Assembly (NCBI GenBank): GCA_002354205.1
Contig: DELD01000027.1
Span: 53,975-114,070, forward strand
Source of the DNA: Micavibrio sp. UBA2705
GTDB taxonomy: Bacteria > Pseudomonadota > Alphaproteobacteria > Micavibrionales > Micavibrionaceae
DNA length: 60,096 nt
Direction of reading: 5' to 3'
Made by a program: the position numbers and the translations under genes
The notes under the pieces: model-generated
The model's input: only the letters and a program-made list of their open reading frames with translations
Database searches by the model: none
What the model was told of the DNA's origin: nothing
In this document: in pieces, positions 35,141 through 43,859 of the stretch
Layout of the letters: each line of letters begins with the position of its first letter
Position numbering within the stretch: the first letter of the stretch is position 1

Positions 35141-36481
35141 CTACAAAATAAATTTGCTCAAATCTGTATTCTCGGCAAGTTCTGAGACGTTTTCTTTGAC
35201 GAAATCTGCTGTAATATTAATCGTTTCACCGCTGCGCTCTGATGCGCTAAAGCTAATTTCTTCAAGCAGTTTTTCCATCACTGTAAGCAAGCGGCGTGCG
35301 CCGATATTTTCGATAGTTTCATTCAGTTCGAATGAAATGCGGGCAATTTCATTAACCGCGCCATCATCAAATTCCAACGTGACATCTTCGGTCGCGATTA
35401 AGGCTTTATACTGTTTAATTAAACAGGCATCTGTTTCGGTCAAAATACGCTTAAAGTCGTTTTCGGTTAGGGCTTTAAGTTCAACACGGATAGGCAATCG
35501 CCCTTGTAATTCAGCCAGTAAATCTGATGGCTTTGCCGCGTGAAACGCACCAGAAGCAATAAATAAAATATGGTCGGTTTTTACTGTGCCGTGTTTTGTC
35601 GCGACTGATGTACCCTCGATCAATGGCAGCAAATCACGCTGCACGCCTTCGCGGCTAACATCACCGCCGCGCGCTTCTTGACGGTGGGCAATTTTGTCGA
35701 CTTCGTCAATGAAAACAATGCCATTTTGCTGCACAAGGTCCAAAGCTGTGGCTGTGACGGTGTCCTCATCTAATAACTTATCGGATTCTTCTGTGATGAG
35801 AATTTCATAGCTTTCATCAACGCGCAGTTTTTTCTTCTTGGTTTGCTGACCAAAGGCTTTACCGAACATGTCGCTCATATTCATCATGCTCATTGATGCC
35901 CCCGGCATACCTGGCACTTCAAATGATGGCAGCGCGTTACTTTGTACATCAGCGACCTCAATTTCAATTTCGCGATCATTTAAATTGCCTTCGCGTAGAC
36001 GCTCACGGAAACTTTCACGCGTCGCGGCGCTAGCGGATGTCCCAACAAGCGCATCTAATACGCGCTCTTCAGCATTGGCTTCCGCCTTTGCGGTGACGGT
36101 TTGGCGCATTTTATCACGCGTCATATGGATGGCGACCTCAACCAAATCACGGACGATCGATTCCACATCTTTACCAACATAGCCAACTTCAGTGAATTTC
36201 GTGGCTTCAACCTTAATGAATGGCGCATAAGCAAGCTTTGCAAGGCGGCGGGCGATTTCAGTTTTACCAACGCCTGTCGGGCCAATCATCAATATGTTCT
36301 TGGGGTAGACTTCTTCTTGCATATCCGCGTCAAGACGGTGGCGGCGCCAACGATTTCTCAGCGCAATGGATACGGCGCGCTTGGCATCATCTTGGCCGAT
36401 GATAAAACGGTTTAACTCTTCGACGGTTTCACGCGGCGCGAAAGACGGAATATCAACTAAGTTTTCTTTTACAGCGTTCAT
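35141..36481 (-). CDS. hslU: ATPase subunit of HslUV protease
   Basis: HslU is the AAA+ unfoldase that feeds substrates to HslV. The Walker A motif is GPTGVGKTEIARRL, Walker B is IVFIDEVDKIA, and the I-domain lies between about residues 110 and 240. Pore motif GYVGKDVES and the C-terminal LSKFIL, which docks into HslV, are intact. The 446-residue length is normal. It follows hslV by 55 bases and ends next to a convergent gene. Confidence 0.98.
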   Translation of the reverse strand: MNAVKENLVDIPSFAPRETVEELNRFIIGQDDAKRAVSIALRNRWRRHRLDADMQEEVYPKNILMIGPTGVGKTEIARRLAKLAYAPFIKVEATKFTEVGYVGKDVESIVRDLVEVAIHMTRDKMRQTVTAKAEANAEERVLDALVGTSASAATRESFRERLREGNLNDREIEIEVADVQSNALPSFEVPGMPGASMSMMNMSDMFGKAFGQQTKKKKLRVDESYEILITEESDKLLDEDTVTATALDLVQQNGIVFIDEVDKIAHRQEARGGDVSREGVQRDLLPLIEGTSVATKHGTVKTDHILFIASGAFHAAKPSDLLAELQGRLPIRVELKALTENDFKRILTETDACLIKQYKALIATEDVTLEFDDGAVNEIARISFELNETIENIGARRLLTVMEKLLEEISFSASERSGETINITADFVKENVSELAENTDLSKFIL

Positions 36482-36536
36482 CTGCTTTATATCCTATGAT
36501 TTATTTTTTGTGACTTTTAGCGTTTAAAATAGCCGC

Positions 36537-37097
36537 TTAAAGCTTTTCCATGACGATGTTTTTATTGGTATAGACACAAATATCACCAGCAATTTCCATG
36601 GCGCGGCGGGCGATATCCTCGGCGCTCATATCTTTGCGATCAATCAGCGCGCGCGCAGCTGCTAAGGCATAATTACCGCCAGAGCCAATCGCCATCACGC
36701 CGTCTTCTGGTTCAACAACGTCGCCATTACCCGTGAGAATTAATGATGTGTCTTTATCGCAGACAAGCATCATGGCTTCTAATTTACGCAGATATTTATC
36801 TGTGCGCCAGTCTTTGGCAAGCTCAACGCAGGCACGGGTGAGCTGCCCTGGATGCGCCTCTAATTTGGCTTCTAAACGTTCAAACAATGTAAATGCATCT
36901 GCCGTCGCACCTGCAAAACCTGTAATAATGTCATTATCACGGCCAAGGCGGCGGACTTTACGTGCATTTGATTTTAAAACTGTTTGCCCAAATGAAACCT
37001 GACCATCGCCTGCGACCACGACATCATCGCCCTTACGGACGGCGACAATTGTTGTTGCATGCCAGTTTGATGAATCAAAAGGTGAATGTTCTGCCAT
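36537..37097 (-). CDS. hslV: Proteolytic subunit of HslUV protease
   Basis: HslV is the threonine protease of the bacterial HslUV complex. The catalytic threonine is in HATTIVAVRKGD, and GGDGQVS-like VAGDGQVSFGQT, KVRRLG and GFAGATADAFTLFERLE follow. The start at 37097 has AAGGAAA upstream; an in-frame ATG at 37112 is less likely. About a dozen residues precede the catalytic threonine and must be removed, as in other alphaproteobacteria. hslU follows; serA lies 46 bases upstream on the same strand, so all three may share a transcript. Confidence 0.97.
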   Translation of the reverse strand: MAEHSPFDSSNWHATTIVAVRKGDDVVVAGDGQVSFGQTVLKSNARKVRRLGRDNDIITGFAGATADAFTLFERLEAKLEAHPGQLTRACVELAKDWRTDKYLRKLEAMMLVCDKDTSLILTGNGDVVEPEDGVMAIGSGGNYALAAARALIDRKDMSAEDIARRAMEIAGDICVYTNKNIVMEKL

Positions 37098-37143
37098 TGG
37101 TTTTCCTTGCACTCAAAATATCAGTTAGCGAATGTAGGTCAAA

Positions 37144-38724
37144 TTATACGAAAGACAAGCTTTTCGCAAGGCGTACTTGTGCGAGCGCGTTGACCTGTTT
37201 AAACACATCATCGCTGAGCTGCCCATCTATCGAAATCAGCGCCAATGCCTGCGCCTTATCAGCTTTACGGCCAAGGCGGAAATCAGCAATATTAATCCCT
37301 GCATCTGCCAAAACAGTGCCAACGCCGCCAATTAAGCCTGGGACATCATCATTGCGGATAAACAGCATATGGTCACTAAGCGCGGCTTCAATCGGCACAC
37401 CTTCAATATCAACAATGCGTGGGTCTTTACCTGCAAATAGCGTCCCTGTAATGCTGCGGACGTTGGTTTCGGTGTGGATGGTTAGCTCTATCGCGGTTAA
37501 AAACTCCTCGCAATCATCACTTGCGCCTTCACTGATGGATATTTTCATGTCTTTTAACATGCTGCGGACATTGACCATGTTAATTTCATCGCGGAATGTT
37601 TTTAAAATCGCGGCAAAAAGCGCATCACTGATTGGGCGGGTGTTCAGCGCGCTGACCATGCCTTGGTATTCAACTTCGATTTTGGTAATTGCATGTTCTG
37701 ATATTTGCCCTGCGAAGCTGCCCATTTGACCTGCAAGTTTCAAATAAGGGTTTAATTTAGGGGCGTCTTCGGCAGATATTGGCGCCATATTGAGCGCATT
37801 ATTCACTGCGCCATCAACCAGAAAATCAGCAAGCTGCTCTGCCACCTGAACGGCGACATTAACCTGCGCTTCGGTGGTGGATGCCCCTAAATGCGGCGTG
37901 CAAATCACATTATCCATGCCAAATAATGGGTTTTCTGTTGCTGGCTCGGTTTCAAAAACATCCAAAGCAGCGCCCGCGACCTTGCCGCTCTCTAGCGCCG
38001 CTTTAAGGTCTGCTTCGACAATAATGCCGCCGCGCGCGCAATTAATAATGCGCACGCCGTCCTTCATTTGCTCCAATGTGTTTTTGTTAATCATGTGCAA
38101 TGTGTGTTCATTTTTCGGCACATGGATGGTTATAAAATCAGCGCGGCTATACAGCGTATCAATATCAACTTTTTCCACGCCAAGTTCTTTTGCGCGCTCT
38201 GGCGTTAAGAAAGGGTCAAAAGCAATAACCCGCATTTTAAGGCCAATGCCGCGCGTCGCGACGATTGCGCCAATATTACCGCAGCCAATAACGCCAAGCG
38301 TCTTGCCCGTTAGCTCAACGCCCATAAATTTTGATTTTTCCCATTTGCCGCCATGTGTGCTTTCATTGGCCTGCGGAATTTGCCGCGCTAGTGAAAACAT
38401 CATCGCCACAGCGTGTTCTGCGGTGGTGATTGAATTGCCGAATGGCGTATTCATAACAACCACACCTTTTTCCGTCGCGGCCTTAACGTCAATATTATCA
38501 ACGCCAATACCCGCGCGCCCAATGACTTTGAGCTTTCTGGCGGCAGCTAAAATTTCTGGAGTAACTTTGGTCGATGAGCGCACCGCAAGCCCATCATAAT
38601 TACCGATGATTTTGATAAGCTCGTCAGGCTCAAGGCCTGTTTTAACGTCGACTTCCACGCCTTTTTTGGCAAAAATCTCTGCCGCTAACGGGTTCATTTT
38701 ATCACTAATCAATACTTTCGCCAT
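37144..38724 (-). CDS. serA: D-3-phosphoglycerate dehydrogenase
   Basis: SerA starts serine synthesis by oxidising 3-phosphoglycerate with NAD. The 526-residue protein is the long form: catalytic and NAD-binding domain (LGVIGCGNIGAIVA, NCARGGIIVEADL, TPHLGASTTEAQ with the catalytic His), an intervening ASB domain, and a C-terminal ACT domain (NDDVPGLIGGVGTVLADAGINIADFRLG). The ACT domain allows feedback by serine in this class. AGGTG precedes the ATG. hslV follows 46 bases downstream. Confidence 0.97.
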   Translation of the reverse strand: MAKVLISDKMNPLAAEIFAKKGVEVDVKTGLEPDELIKIIGNYDGLAVRSSTKVTPEILAAARKLKVIGRAGIGVDNIDVKAATEKGVVVMNTPFGNSITTAEHAVAMMFSLARQIPQANESTHGGKWEKSKFMGVELTGKTLGVIGCGNIGAIVATRGIGLKMRVIAFDPFLTPERAKELGVEKVDIDTLYSRADFITIHVPKNEHTLHMINKNTLEQMKDGVRIINCARGGIIVEADLKAALESGKVAGAALDVFETEPATENPLFGMDNVICTPHLGASTTEAQVNVAVQVAEQLADFLVDGAVNNALNMAPISAEDAPKLNPYLKLAGQMGSFAGQISEHAITKIEVEYQGMVSALNTRPISDALFAAILKTFRDEINMVNVRSMLKDMKISISEGASDDCEEFLTAIELTIHTETNVRSITGTLFAGKDPRIVDIEGVPIEAALSDHMLFIRNDDVPGLIGGVGTVLADAGINIADFRLGRKADKAQALALISIDGQLSDDVFKQVNALAQVRLAKSLSFV

Positions 38725-39006
38725 TTCACACCTTTTTATATTTACTATATATTACACTTGCCTCTAGCACTTAATATTAGGCATATAAGCGCGCCAAGCA
38801 ATGGCTTTTATTCCTGATACGCTTATTTGTTCAGAAAAGAATAACCATAGGGTGCGCCGGGATAAAAAAGAAAAATTCATTTTACATCAAATGCTTGACG
38901 AACAGGTACATAATAAGGCATCCTATATATATAAGTTTTTTTCTAACTCGATGAAACGATGCTACGCAAGCGTGAAAAACTCATAATGTGAAGGCGAAGG
39001 ATAAAC

Positions 39007-39288
39007 ATGACAAAATCAGAACTCATTCAAAAATTAGCTGATAAAAATCCGCAACTTTATTTACGTGATATCGAAAAGATTGTTGAAACATTTTTCGATG
39101 AAGTCACTGATGCATTATGCCGTGGTGACCGCGTTGAATTGCGTGGCTTTGGCGCGTTTTCTGTCAAAAGCCGTGAGGCACGCACAGGGCGCAATCCACG
39201 CACAGGCGAAGCGGTTGAAGTTGAGCCAAAAAACATGCCGTTCTTTAAAACAGGCAAAGCACTGAAGGATCGTCTTAACGGCGAATAA
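39007..39288 (+). CDS. ihfB: Integration host factor subunit beta
   Basis: The 93-residue histone-like protein starts MTKSELIQKLADKNPQL and has VELRGFGAFSVKSREARTG, RNPRTGEAV and MPFFKTGKALKDRL. That set is typical of IHF-beta rather than HU. IHF bends DNA as a heterodimer with IhfA. AGGCGAAGGA precedes the ATG. The 282 bases upstream, after the divergent serA, hold no convincing gene; a 61-codon frame at 38801-38986 looks random. In relatives rpsA usually comes before it, but not here. lapA follows after 39 bases. Confidence 0.95.
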   Translation: MTKSELIQKLADKNPQLYLRDIEKIVETFFDEVTDALCRGDRVELRGFGAFSVKSREARTGRNPRTGEAVEVEPKNMPFFKTGKALKDRLNGE

Positions 39289-39327
39289 TCACGTTCACGC
39301 TATCATATCGAAAATGGGTTTATCCGC

Positions 39328-39714
39328 ATGTCATTCTTATTTCGCTGGGCTTTAACACTGCCTTTCATCATTGTTATTGTCGGCTTTTCGGCGCTGCATT
39401 CTCAGAAAATCATCATTCATTTAGAACCGCTTTATAAAAATATTGCGCTGCCCTTGTTTGTACCGATTATTGCGTTTGTCTTTATTGGTTTTCTTTGGGG
39501 TGCGTTGATTAACTGGATCAACACAGCGCCTTTACGCCATAAATCACGCGCGCAAGGTAAAGAGATTAAGGCACTGAAAAAAGACATTGCCGATCTGCAA
39601 GAAAAACTCGCGCAGGGCAACAAAGCTGAGAGAAAATCAAGCCTTGCAAGCACGGCGTTTGACCTGCTGCCTGCAGGCAAAAACAAATCCATCGAACATA
39701 GTGATATGCTTTAA
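39328..39714 (+). CDS. LapA-domain (DUF1049) inner-membrane protein
   Basis: Two N-terminal membrane helices (about residues 5-22 and 43-65) are followed by a coiled-coil region (QGKEIKALKKDIADLQEKLAQG). This matches the LapA/DUF1049 family. In E. coli LapA and LapB control LPS synthesis through LpxC turnover. The ihfB-lapA order is conserved in proteobacteria. No lapB gene follows; the next gene is convergent and overlaps its stop by four bases. The C-terminal tail is polar. Confidence 0.85.
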   Translation: MSFLFRWALTLPFIIVIVGFSALHSQKIIIHLEPLYKNIALPLFVPIIAFVFIGFLWGALINWINTAPLRHKSRAQGKEIKALKKDIADLQEKLAQGNKAERKSSLASTAFDLLPAGKNKSIEHSDML

Positions 39715-42700
39715 ACAGAGGGCACAATCATTTTTGGCACCTTCGGCGTTTCTGGCGGCGTTATGACAGGGGTCTCAATTTCAGGGGTTTCGAATATTGG
39801 GGGCATGTCTTCTGAATACTCTGTTTCCAACGTCTCTGTTTCTGGTACAATTACAAGCTCTGGCTGTGCTTCTATATTCTCTTCTTCTGGCGCGGCAATC
39901 ACAACAGGCGCAAAAATTTCATCTTTGTGCTTTTCTTCGAAAATCGGTGTTAAATCTTTGATAATTTGCGAAAACGCTTTGACAGGAAGCGAGCTTGTGA
40001 ACTTCTCATCAGCGGCTTCCTCACCCGCCGCATAAGCCACCATTGAGCCATAATATTTATCACCAAAGGTAAAAACAAAGGTCGCGGTGCGGTTTCGCAC
40101 TGTTGATAAGGTAACATTGCCGTAACGGTCATGGGTTTCAATGCGATTATCGCCAGTCCCTGTCTTACCGCCAATTGCCCATTTCACGCCATTGCTAAAC
40201 ACTATCGCATTTTTTGTGCGGCGCGCCGTGCCGTTTTGCACGATATTTTCAAGATTTTCTTTCACAATAGCGGCAATATTGGCATCCATAACCTGTATTT
40301 CATTTTCAGGCGCAAAGACAAAGTTTTTCTCATAAGGCGTGTCTTTACCGAGCGTAATATTGGTAAATTCCGCATTTGGCATCGCTTTGCCGCCATTAAC
40401 GACAATGCCCATTAATGTCGCCAGCGCGTTTGGTGTATCACCAGACACACCGATCGATGTCGCGAAAGATGGAATTAGGCGCCTAAACGGAAAGCCTTTT
40501 TCTGCCCAGTTATCATGAATAACATCGAACGCATCTTGTTCAAGCATGGTGAAGACATGACGTGATTTCAAGTTTTCGTTATTTGATTTTTCAAGCCATT
40601 TATAAATATCAGGCGCCATGCGTACGACGCCAGCGCGCAAATCTTTATAACTTGCATCAGGGTTTTTTATCATCTGCGCCGCAAGCCATATTTCAATCGG
40701 GTGGACATCGGTAATATAAGCGCGGTCATTTAAGTCATAAGCATCCGCCGCATAACGGCGGTGGAGCGATTCAAACGCGCCTTCGGTCAGTAAATCTTGG
40801 TGGCTCTCGCCAGTATGCGCGCTTAAGAAAACAGAGAATTCTGCCAATGAGGCATCAGGCTTAATATAGCGGTGGATCGCGGCGATATGCGCGGGCGGCG
40901 TATCTTCGCGCAATCCTGCGAAAATATGCGTCATGACTTCACTGCGGTTTTTACCCTCATATTCTTGATACATTTTTGAAAAATGCTGGATCGCGTCATG
41001 TAAAACATAACGGTCGAGATATTTTTTGCGCAGCGGATGTTCATATTCATCATAAATGCTGAGGTCAACATCGAGCTTATTATGGATGGTGAATTGGACG
41101 ACATCTTCCATCATACGGATGAACGGCAAGTTGATCGAATCTTCAAAGGCTTGCTTCACCGACACATCGCGCCAATTATCATTGACCATGAAATTATGAA
41201 AGCGATGCAGGCCGCCGCCAGTGAAGAAACGCTCACCATTATGCGCAGAATAAATGCGCTCCATCGCCGCATCTAACATTGATTTCTCTGATGTTGGCTC
41301 TTGTGCATCGCTTAAATATTCAAGAACGAATGCTGTTATGCCGTCTTCTTCGGCTTGACGCTCGGTAAGCTCTGGGCGGTCTTCTGGTGCAATATTCACA
41401 AGGGTTTTATATGCATCCAACGTATATTCCAAGTACGTAATCAGCGTTCTGAATTTCGCCGTAGAGCCAAGCTCTAACATTGAATCTTCGTTGAGGTTAA
41501 ATTCACCTTCGAAATTATCGGTCTGGACGCGCAGATGGTTCATGTCCCTTTCGCGTTCATAAAGGGTAAAGCTATATTGAATATCGCCAGCCGTATCTAA
41601 GCGCGCCATATGGTCACCAATGACAGCCGCCCCTTTTTCACTATATGGATTACCAAGGTCTTTGAGCGCTGTATTGACGATTTGCGTTGCGCGGTAATCA
41701 ATCGTGCTCGTCGCGCTGATGTCCATACGGTCAAAATCATGCATACTCGGCAGCCCCATCGCCTGCATTAAATTCACACGCACAAGGTTGATAGATTTTT
41801 CAGGGTCTTCGGGCAGTAAATCAGGGTCAATTTTTGGCGCCCATTTAAGCCCCATACTCAGCGCGTGATCTTTTAGCTCTTCTGAGATAATACCTGCGCG
41901 CGCAAAGCTTGGCAGGTAGCGATCAATACGCTCATCAAGCGCCTTGCGGTCTTTTCTTAAAAATGTTGTTGGCTGTTGCACCGCCATGATTAGCGCGAGT
42001 GTCTGGCGGTAATATTGCGCTTTAACTTCCCATTCGTGCTCGCCGAGCCAATCTTCATCAAGAGACATAACACGGTTAAAATCATCAACATCAGTGCCGA
42101 ACCACACGCCAAGGCCGTCCGCCATGCCGATCACTTCACCAAAGCCGCGATAGCCTGAAAGCGGCACAGCATTAATATAATTTGCCACGGCCTTTTGGCG
42201 GGTTTGCAGCGTGCTATCGCGGCTTTCAGAATAGGCGCGAGCAGATGCGGTAAAGACCTGCGTGGCCTTATCAAGCATACCATTAGTATGACCGCCTTCA
42301 GAATGGCGCAGTTTTTCAAGCTGCTCGGCGAGGGTCGACCCGCCTGAACCATCGCCACCAATGCCAATTTTTTCATAAACTTGCTGCAATACGGCGTAGA
42401 ATTTACGGTCCCACTCAATGGCGTAATTGCGCGAATCTGCGATATCCTCATCAAGCTGTTCACGGTTTTCAACATAAAGCAGGCTTTTGACAACAAGTTC
42501 GGGGATCTCAGCGAAATCTGTATAGATTTTATTGGGGTATCCTGCATTATGCAGCGCCGTTTGGTTGCTGTCAGTAATGTCGAGCCCTGCTTGATTTTTT
42601 TCATCATAGAGAGGAAACAGCGGTACAGGCGGCAAAAAATCTGGCCCTTGCCACGTTGCCGCCGCGCCGCTTGCTTTGCTGACAAGGATATACCCCTTAT

Positions 42701-43031
42701 TCTCTAGGCTTTGTGAAATCTCATCAAACTGCGTATAGCCAAGACGCACATCATAAGGCCCCGTTGGCGGCGCAATATCTGGCGCAGTTAAATCACGCGT
42801 TAGCTGATGATATGATTGATCAGCCATCGCACCAAAAAAATCAGATTGGAGATGAGATGTCTCATGTTCATTATGCGCGAAATAGCCGCCTAATGCGCCT
42901 GCGACAATAAACGGGCTCGCGAAAATGGCAAACTTCTTCTTTAAGCTCCATTTTTCGCGCGCAGCCGTGACGCCTTGCTGTTCTTGCGCAGTGTCTGCAT
43001 TGGCCTTTTTTGCGGCTTTTTTCCCTGACAT
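39711..43031 (-). CDS. Very large divergent class A penicillin-binding protein (GT51 + transpeptidase)
   Basis: The 1106-residue protein has one membrane helix (about 31-50), then a GT51 transglycosylase domain (about 175-345, with LLYVENREQL and GGSTLAEQLEKL) and a transpeptidase domain with SxxK as STAK (523-526), SxN as SIN (632-634) and KTG as KTGTG (956-960). All three penicillin-binding motifs are intact, so it should polymerise and crosslink peptidoglycan. The usual E-D of the GT51 active site is E-N here. The gap of about 320 residues between SIN and KTG is far longer than usual and holds a helical insertion. The C-terminus is a proline- and glutamate-rich tail. It is monocistronic. 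Confidence 0.9.
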   Translation of the reverse strand: MSGKKAAKKANADTAQEQQGVTAAREKWSLKKKFAIFASPFIVAGALGGYFAHNEHETSHLQSDFFGAMADQSYHQLTRDLTAPDIAPPTGPYDVRLGYTQFDEISQSLENKGYILVSKASGAAATWQGPDFLPPVPLFPLYDEKNQAGLDITDSNQTALHNAGYPNKIYTDFAEIPELVVKSLLYVENREQLDEDIADSRNYAIEWDRKFYAVLQQVYEKIGIGGDGSGGSTLAEQLEKLRHSEGGHTNGMLDKATQVFTASARAYSESRDSTLQTRQKAVANYINAVPLSGYRGFGEVIGMADGLGVWFGTDVDDFNRVMSLDEDWLGEHEWEVKAQYYRQTLALIMAVQQPTTFLRKDRKALDERIDRYLPSFARAGIISEELKDHALSMGLKWAPKIDPDLLPEDPEKSINLVRVNLMQAMGLPSMHDFDRMDISATSTIDYRATQIVNTALKDLGNPYSEKGAAVIGDHMARLDTAGDIQYSFTLYERERDMNHLRVQTDNFEGEFNLNEDSMLELGSTAKFRTLITYLEYTLDAYKTLVNIAPEDRPELTERQAEEDGITAFVLEYLSDAQEPTSEKSMLDAAMERIYSAHNGERFFTGGGLHRFHNFMVNDNWRDVSVKQAFEDSINLPFIRMMEDVVQFTIHNKLDVDLSIYDEYEHPLRKKYLDRYVLHDAIQHFSKMYQEYEGKNRSEVMTHIFAGLREDTPPAHIAAIHRYIKPDASLAEFSVFLSAHTGESHQDLLTEGAFESLHRRYAADAYDLNDRAYITDVHPIEIWLAAQMIKNPDASYKDLRAGVVRMAPDIYKWLEKSNNENLKSRHVFTMLEQDAFDVIHDNWAEKGFPFRRLIPSFATSIGVSGDTPNALATLMGIVVNGGKAMPNAEFTNITLGKDTPYEKNFVFAPENEIQVMDANIAAIVKENLENIVQNGTARRTKNAIVFSNGVKWAIGGKTGTGDNRIETHDRYGNVTLSTVRNRTATFVFTFGDKYYGSMVAYAAGEEAADEKFTSSLPVKAFSQIIKDLTPIFEEKHKDEIFAPVVIAAPEEENIEAQPELVIVPETETLETEYSEDMPPIFETPEIETPVITPPETPKVPKMIVPSV

Positions 43032-43213
43032 GAGGCAGAAAACTCCCGTTATTTATACGTATTTACGCAGTCTTTTTTTTAATTTGAGAAAGTCTTTATA
43101 AAGTATTGCCGCTTCAGACACAAGCTTTTTTCATAAAACAGGATCTGCTTTGCGTTTTTTTACGGCGTGATGCAGCAGCAATGCTTATCATTCCATGTTC
43201 CCCAGAAACTCTA

Positions 43214-43242
43214 TTGACATATTTTTTCTGCCTGATTATACA
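43214..43242 (+). promoter_or_regulatory. Candidate sigma-70 promoter
   Basis: TTGACA at 43214-43219 and TATACA at 43237-43242 with a 17-base spacer form one of the best sigma-70 matches in the window. They lie in the gap after the PBP gene (43032-43278 otherwise holds nothing I can identify) and drive the genes from 43279 onward. Confidence 0.65.
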
Positions 43243-43278
43243 TATATACATGAATTGATATTGGGAGCAGCCTTGACC

Positions 43279-43338
43279 ATGTCTTGTACAAACACAGCAG
43301 CTATACTTCATCTAACAAAAAGCCAACCCATGACATAG
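43279..43338 (+). other. Possible 19-codon leader ORF
   Basis: An ATG at 43279 with GGGAG eleven bases upstream opens a 19-residue frame that ends at TAG 43336-43338. The next gene's ATG at 43347 has no ribosome site of its own and lies eight bases later. This could be a leader peptide that couples translation, or the original N-terminus of the next gene after a frameshift. Speculative. Confidence 0.3.
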
Positions 43339-43346
43339 ATATTGGC

Positions 43347-43709
43347 ATGAATGGGCTTTTCTTAACAGAAGCCAAAGGCACAATTTCAAAATATGTCGAT
43401 ACAAAGACATCGTATTATACAAAGCCTGCTGCCGCCATATGCATCCGCGGCATTGAAATACAGCTTGTACGTATGGATAAGAAGAAGTATGAACATAATC
43501 CTTGGCATGTCATGTTAAATGAGTGGAAGACAACGACAGGCTCAACGCAAGATGGTTCATTGCAAAACGTTTTTAATGAATTTTCTAAATGGGTCATGGA
43601 CAATGCCGCACTTTCTGCTGAAGATCTAATCACCTTGGCTGATGCAATTGAAAAGCCACATAAACCCTCACTTACGCAGCGCATTAAGAACAAATGGCAG
43701 TTGGGGTAA
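43347..43709 (+). CDS. Hypothetical small protein
   Basis: I do not recognise it. From ATG at 43347 the protein has 120 residues; an in-frame TTG at 43284 would add 21. It contains AAAICIRGIEIQLVRMDKKK followed by a Trp-rich stretch (NPWHVMLNEWKTTTG). A helical C-terminal half ends in a basic tail. There is no signal peptide or membrane helix. A strong promoter lies at 43214. A 35-codon frame follows six bases after its stop. Confidence 0.6.
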   Translation: MNGLFLTEAKGTISKYVDTKTSYYTKPAAAICIRGIEIQLVRMDKKKYEHNPWHVMLNEWKTTTGSTQDGSLQNVFNEFSKWVMDNAALSAEDLITLADAIEKPHKPSLTQRIKNKWQLG

Positions 43710-43715
43710 ACGGTT

Positions 43716-43823
43716 ATGAGCGCCATTTATTATACAAAGTTTCGCAGACGCTTTATTGTCTTTGTGGAAAAAATTGCGCTTGCATTTTTACCGCTAAATA
43801 TGCTTAATCATGCGCTTAAATAA
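43716..43823 (+). CDS. Possible 35-residue hydrophobic small protein
   Basis: ATG at 43716, six bases after the previous stop and ten after a GGGG string, opens 35 codons ending in TAA at 43821-43823. The peptide begins MSAIYYTKFRRRF and continues IVFVEKIALAFLPLNML, a basic start followed by a hydrophobic stretch, as in small membrane proteins. It fills most of the gap to the next gene. Coding status is unproven. Confidence 0.35.
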   Translation: MSAIYYTKFRRRFIVFVEKIALAFLPLNMLNHALK

Positions 43824-43859
43824 ACGACTAAGAACTCAACTTTACGCCACACGACTATC

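Noticed and set aside
36962..37729. A 255-codon open frame on the plus strand across hslV and serA
   Set aside because: It crosses two secure genes on the other strand and has no recognisable domain or good ribosome site.
37874..38599. A 241-codon open frame on the plus strand inside serA
   Set aside because: It is antisense to a complete, clearly recognisable serA and encodes low-complexity Ser- and Pro-rich sequence with no motif.
38801..38986. A 61-codon frame in the gap before ihfB
   Set aside because: No ribosome site and a random-looking basic composition; treated as non-coding.
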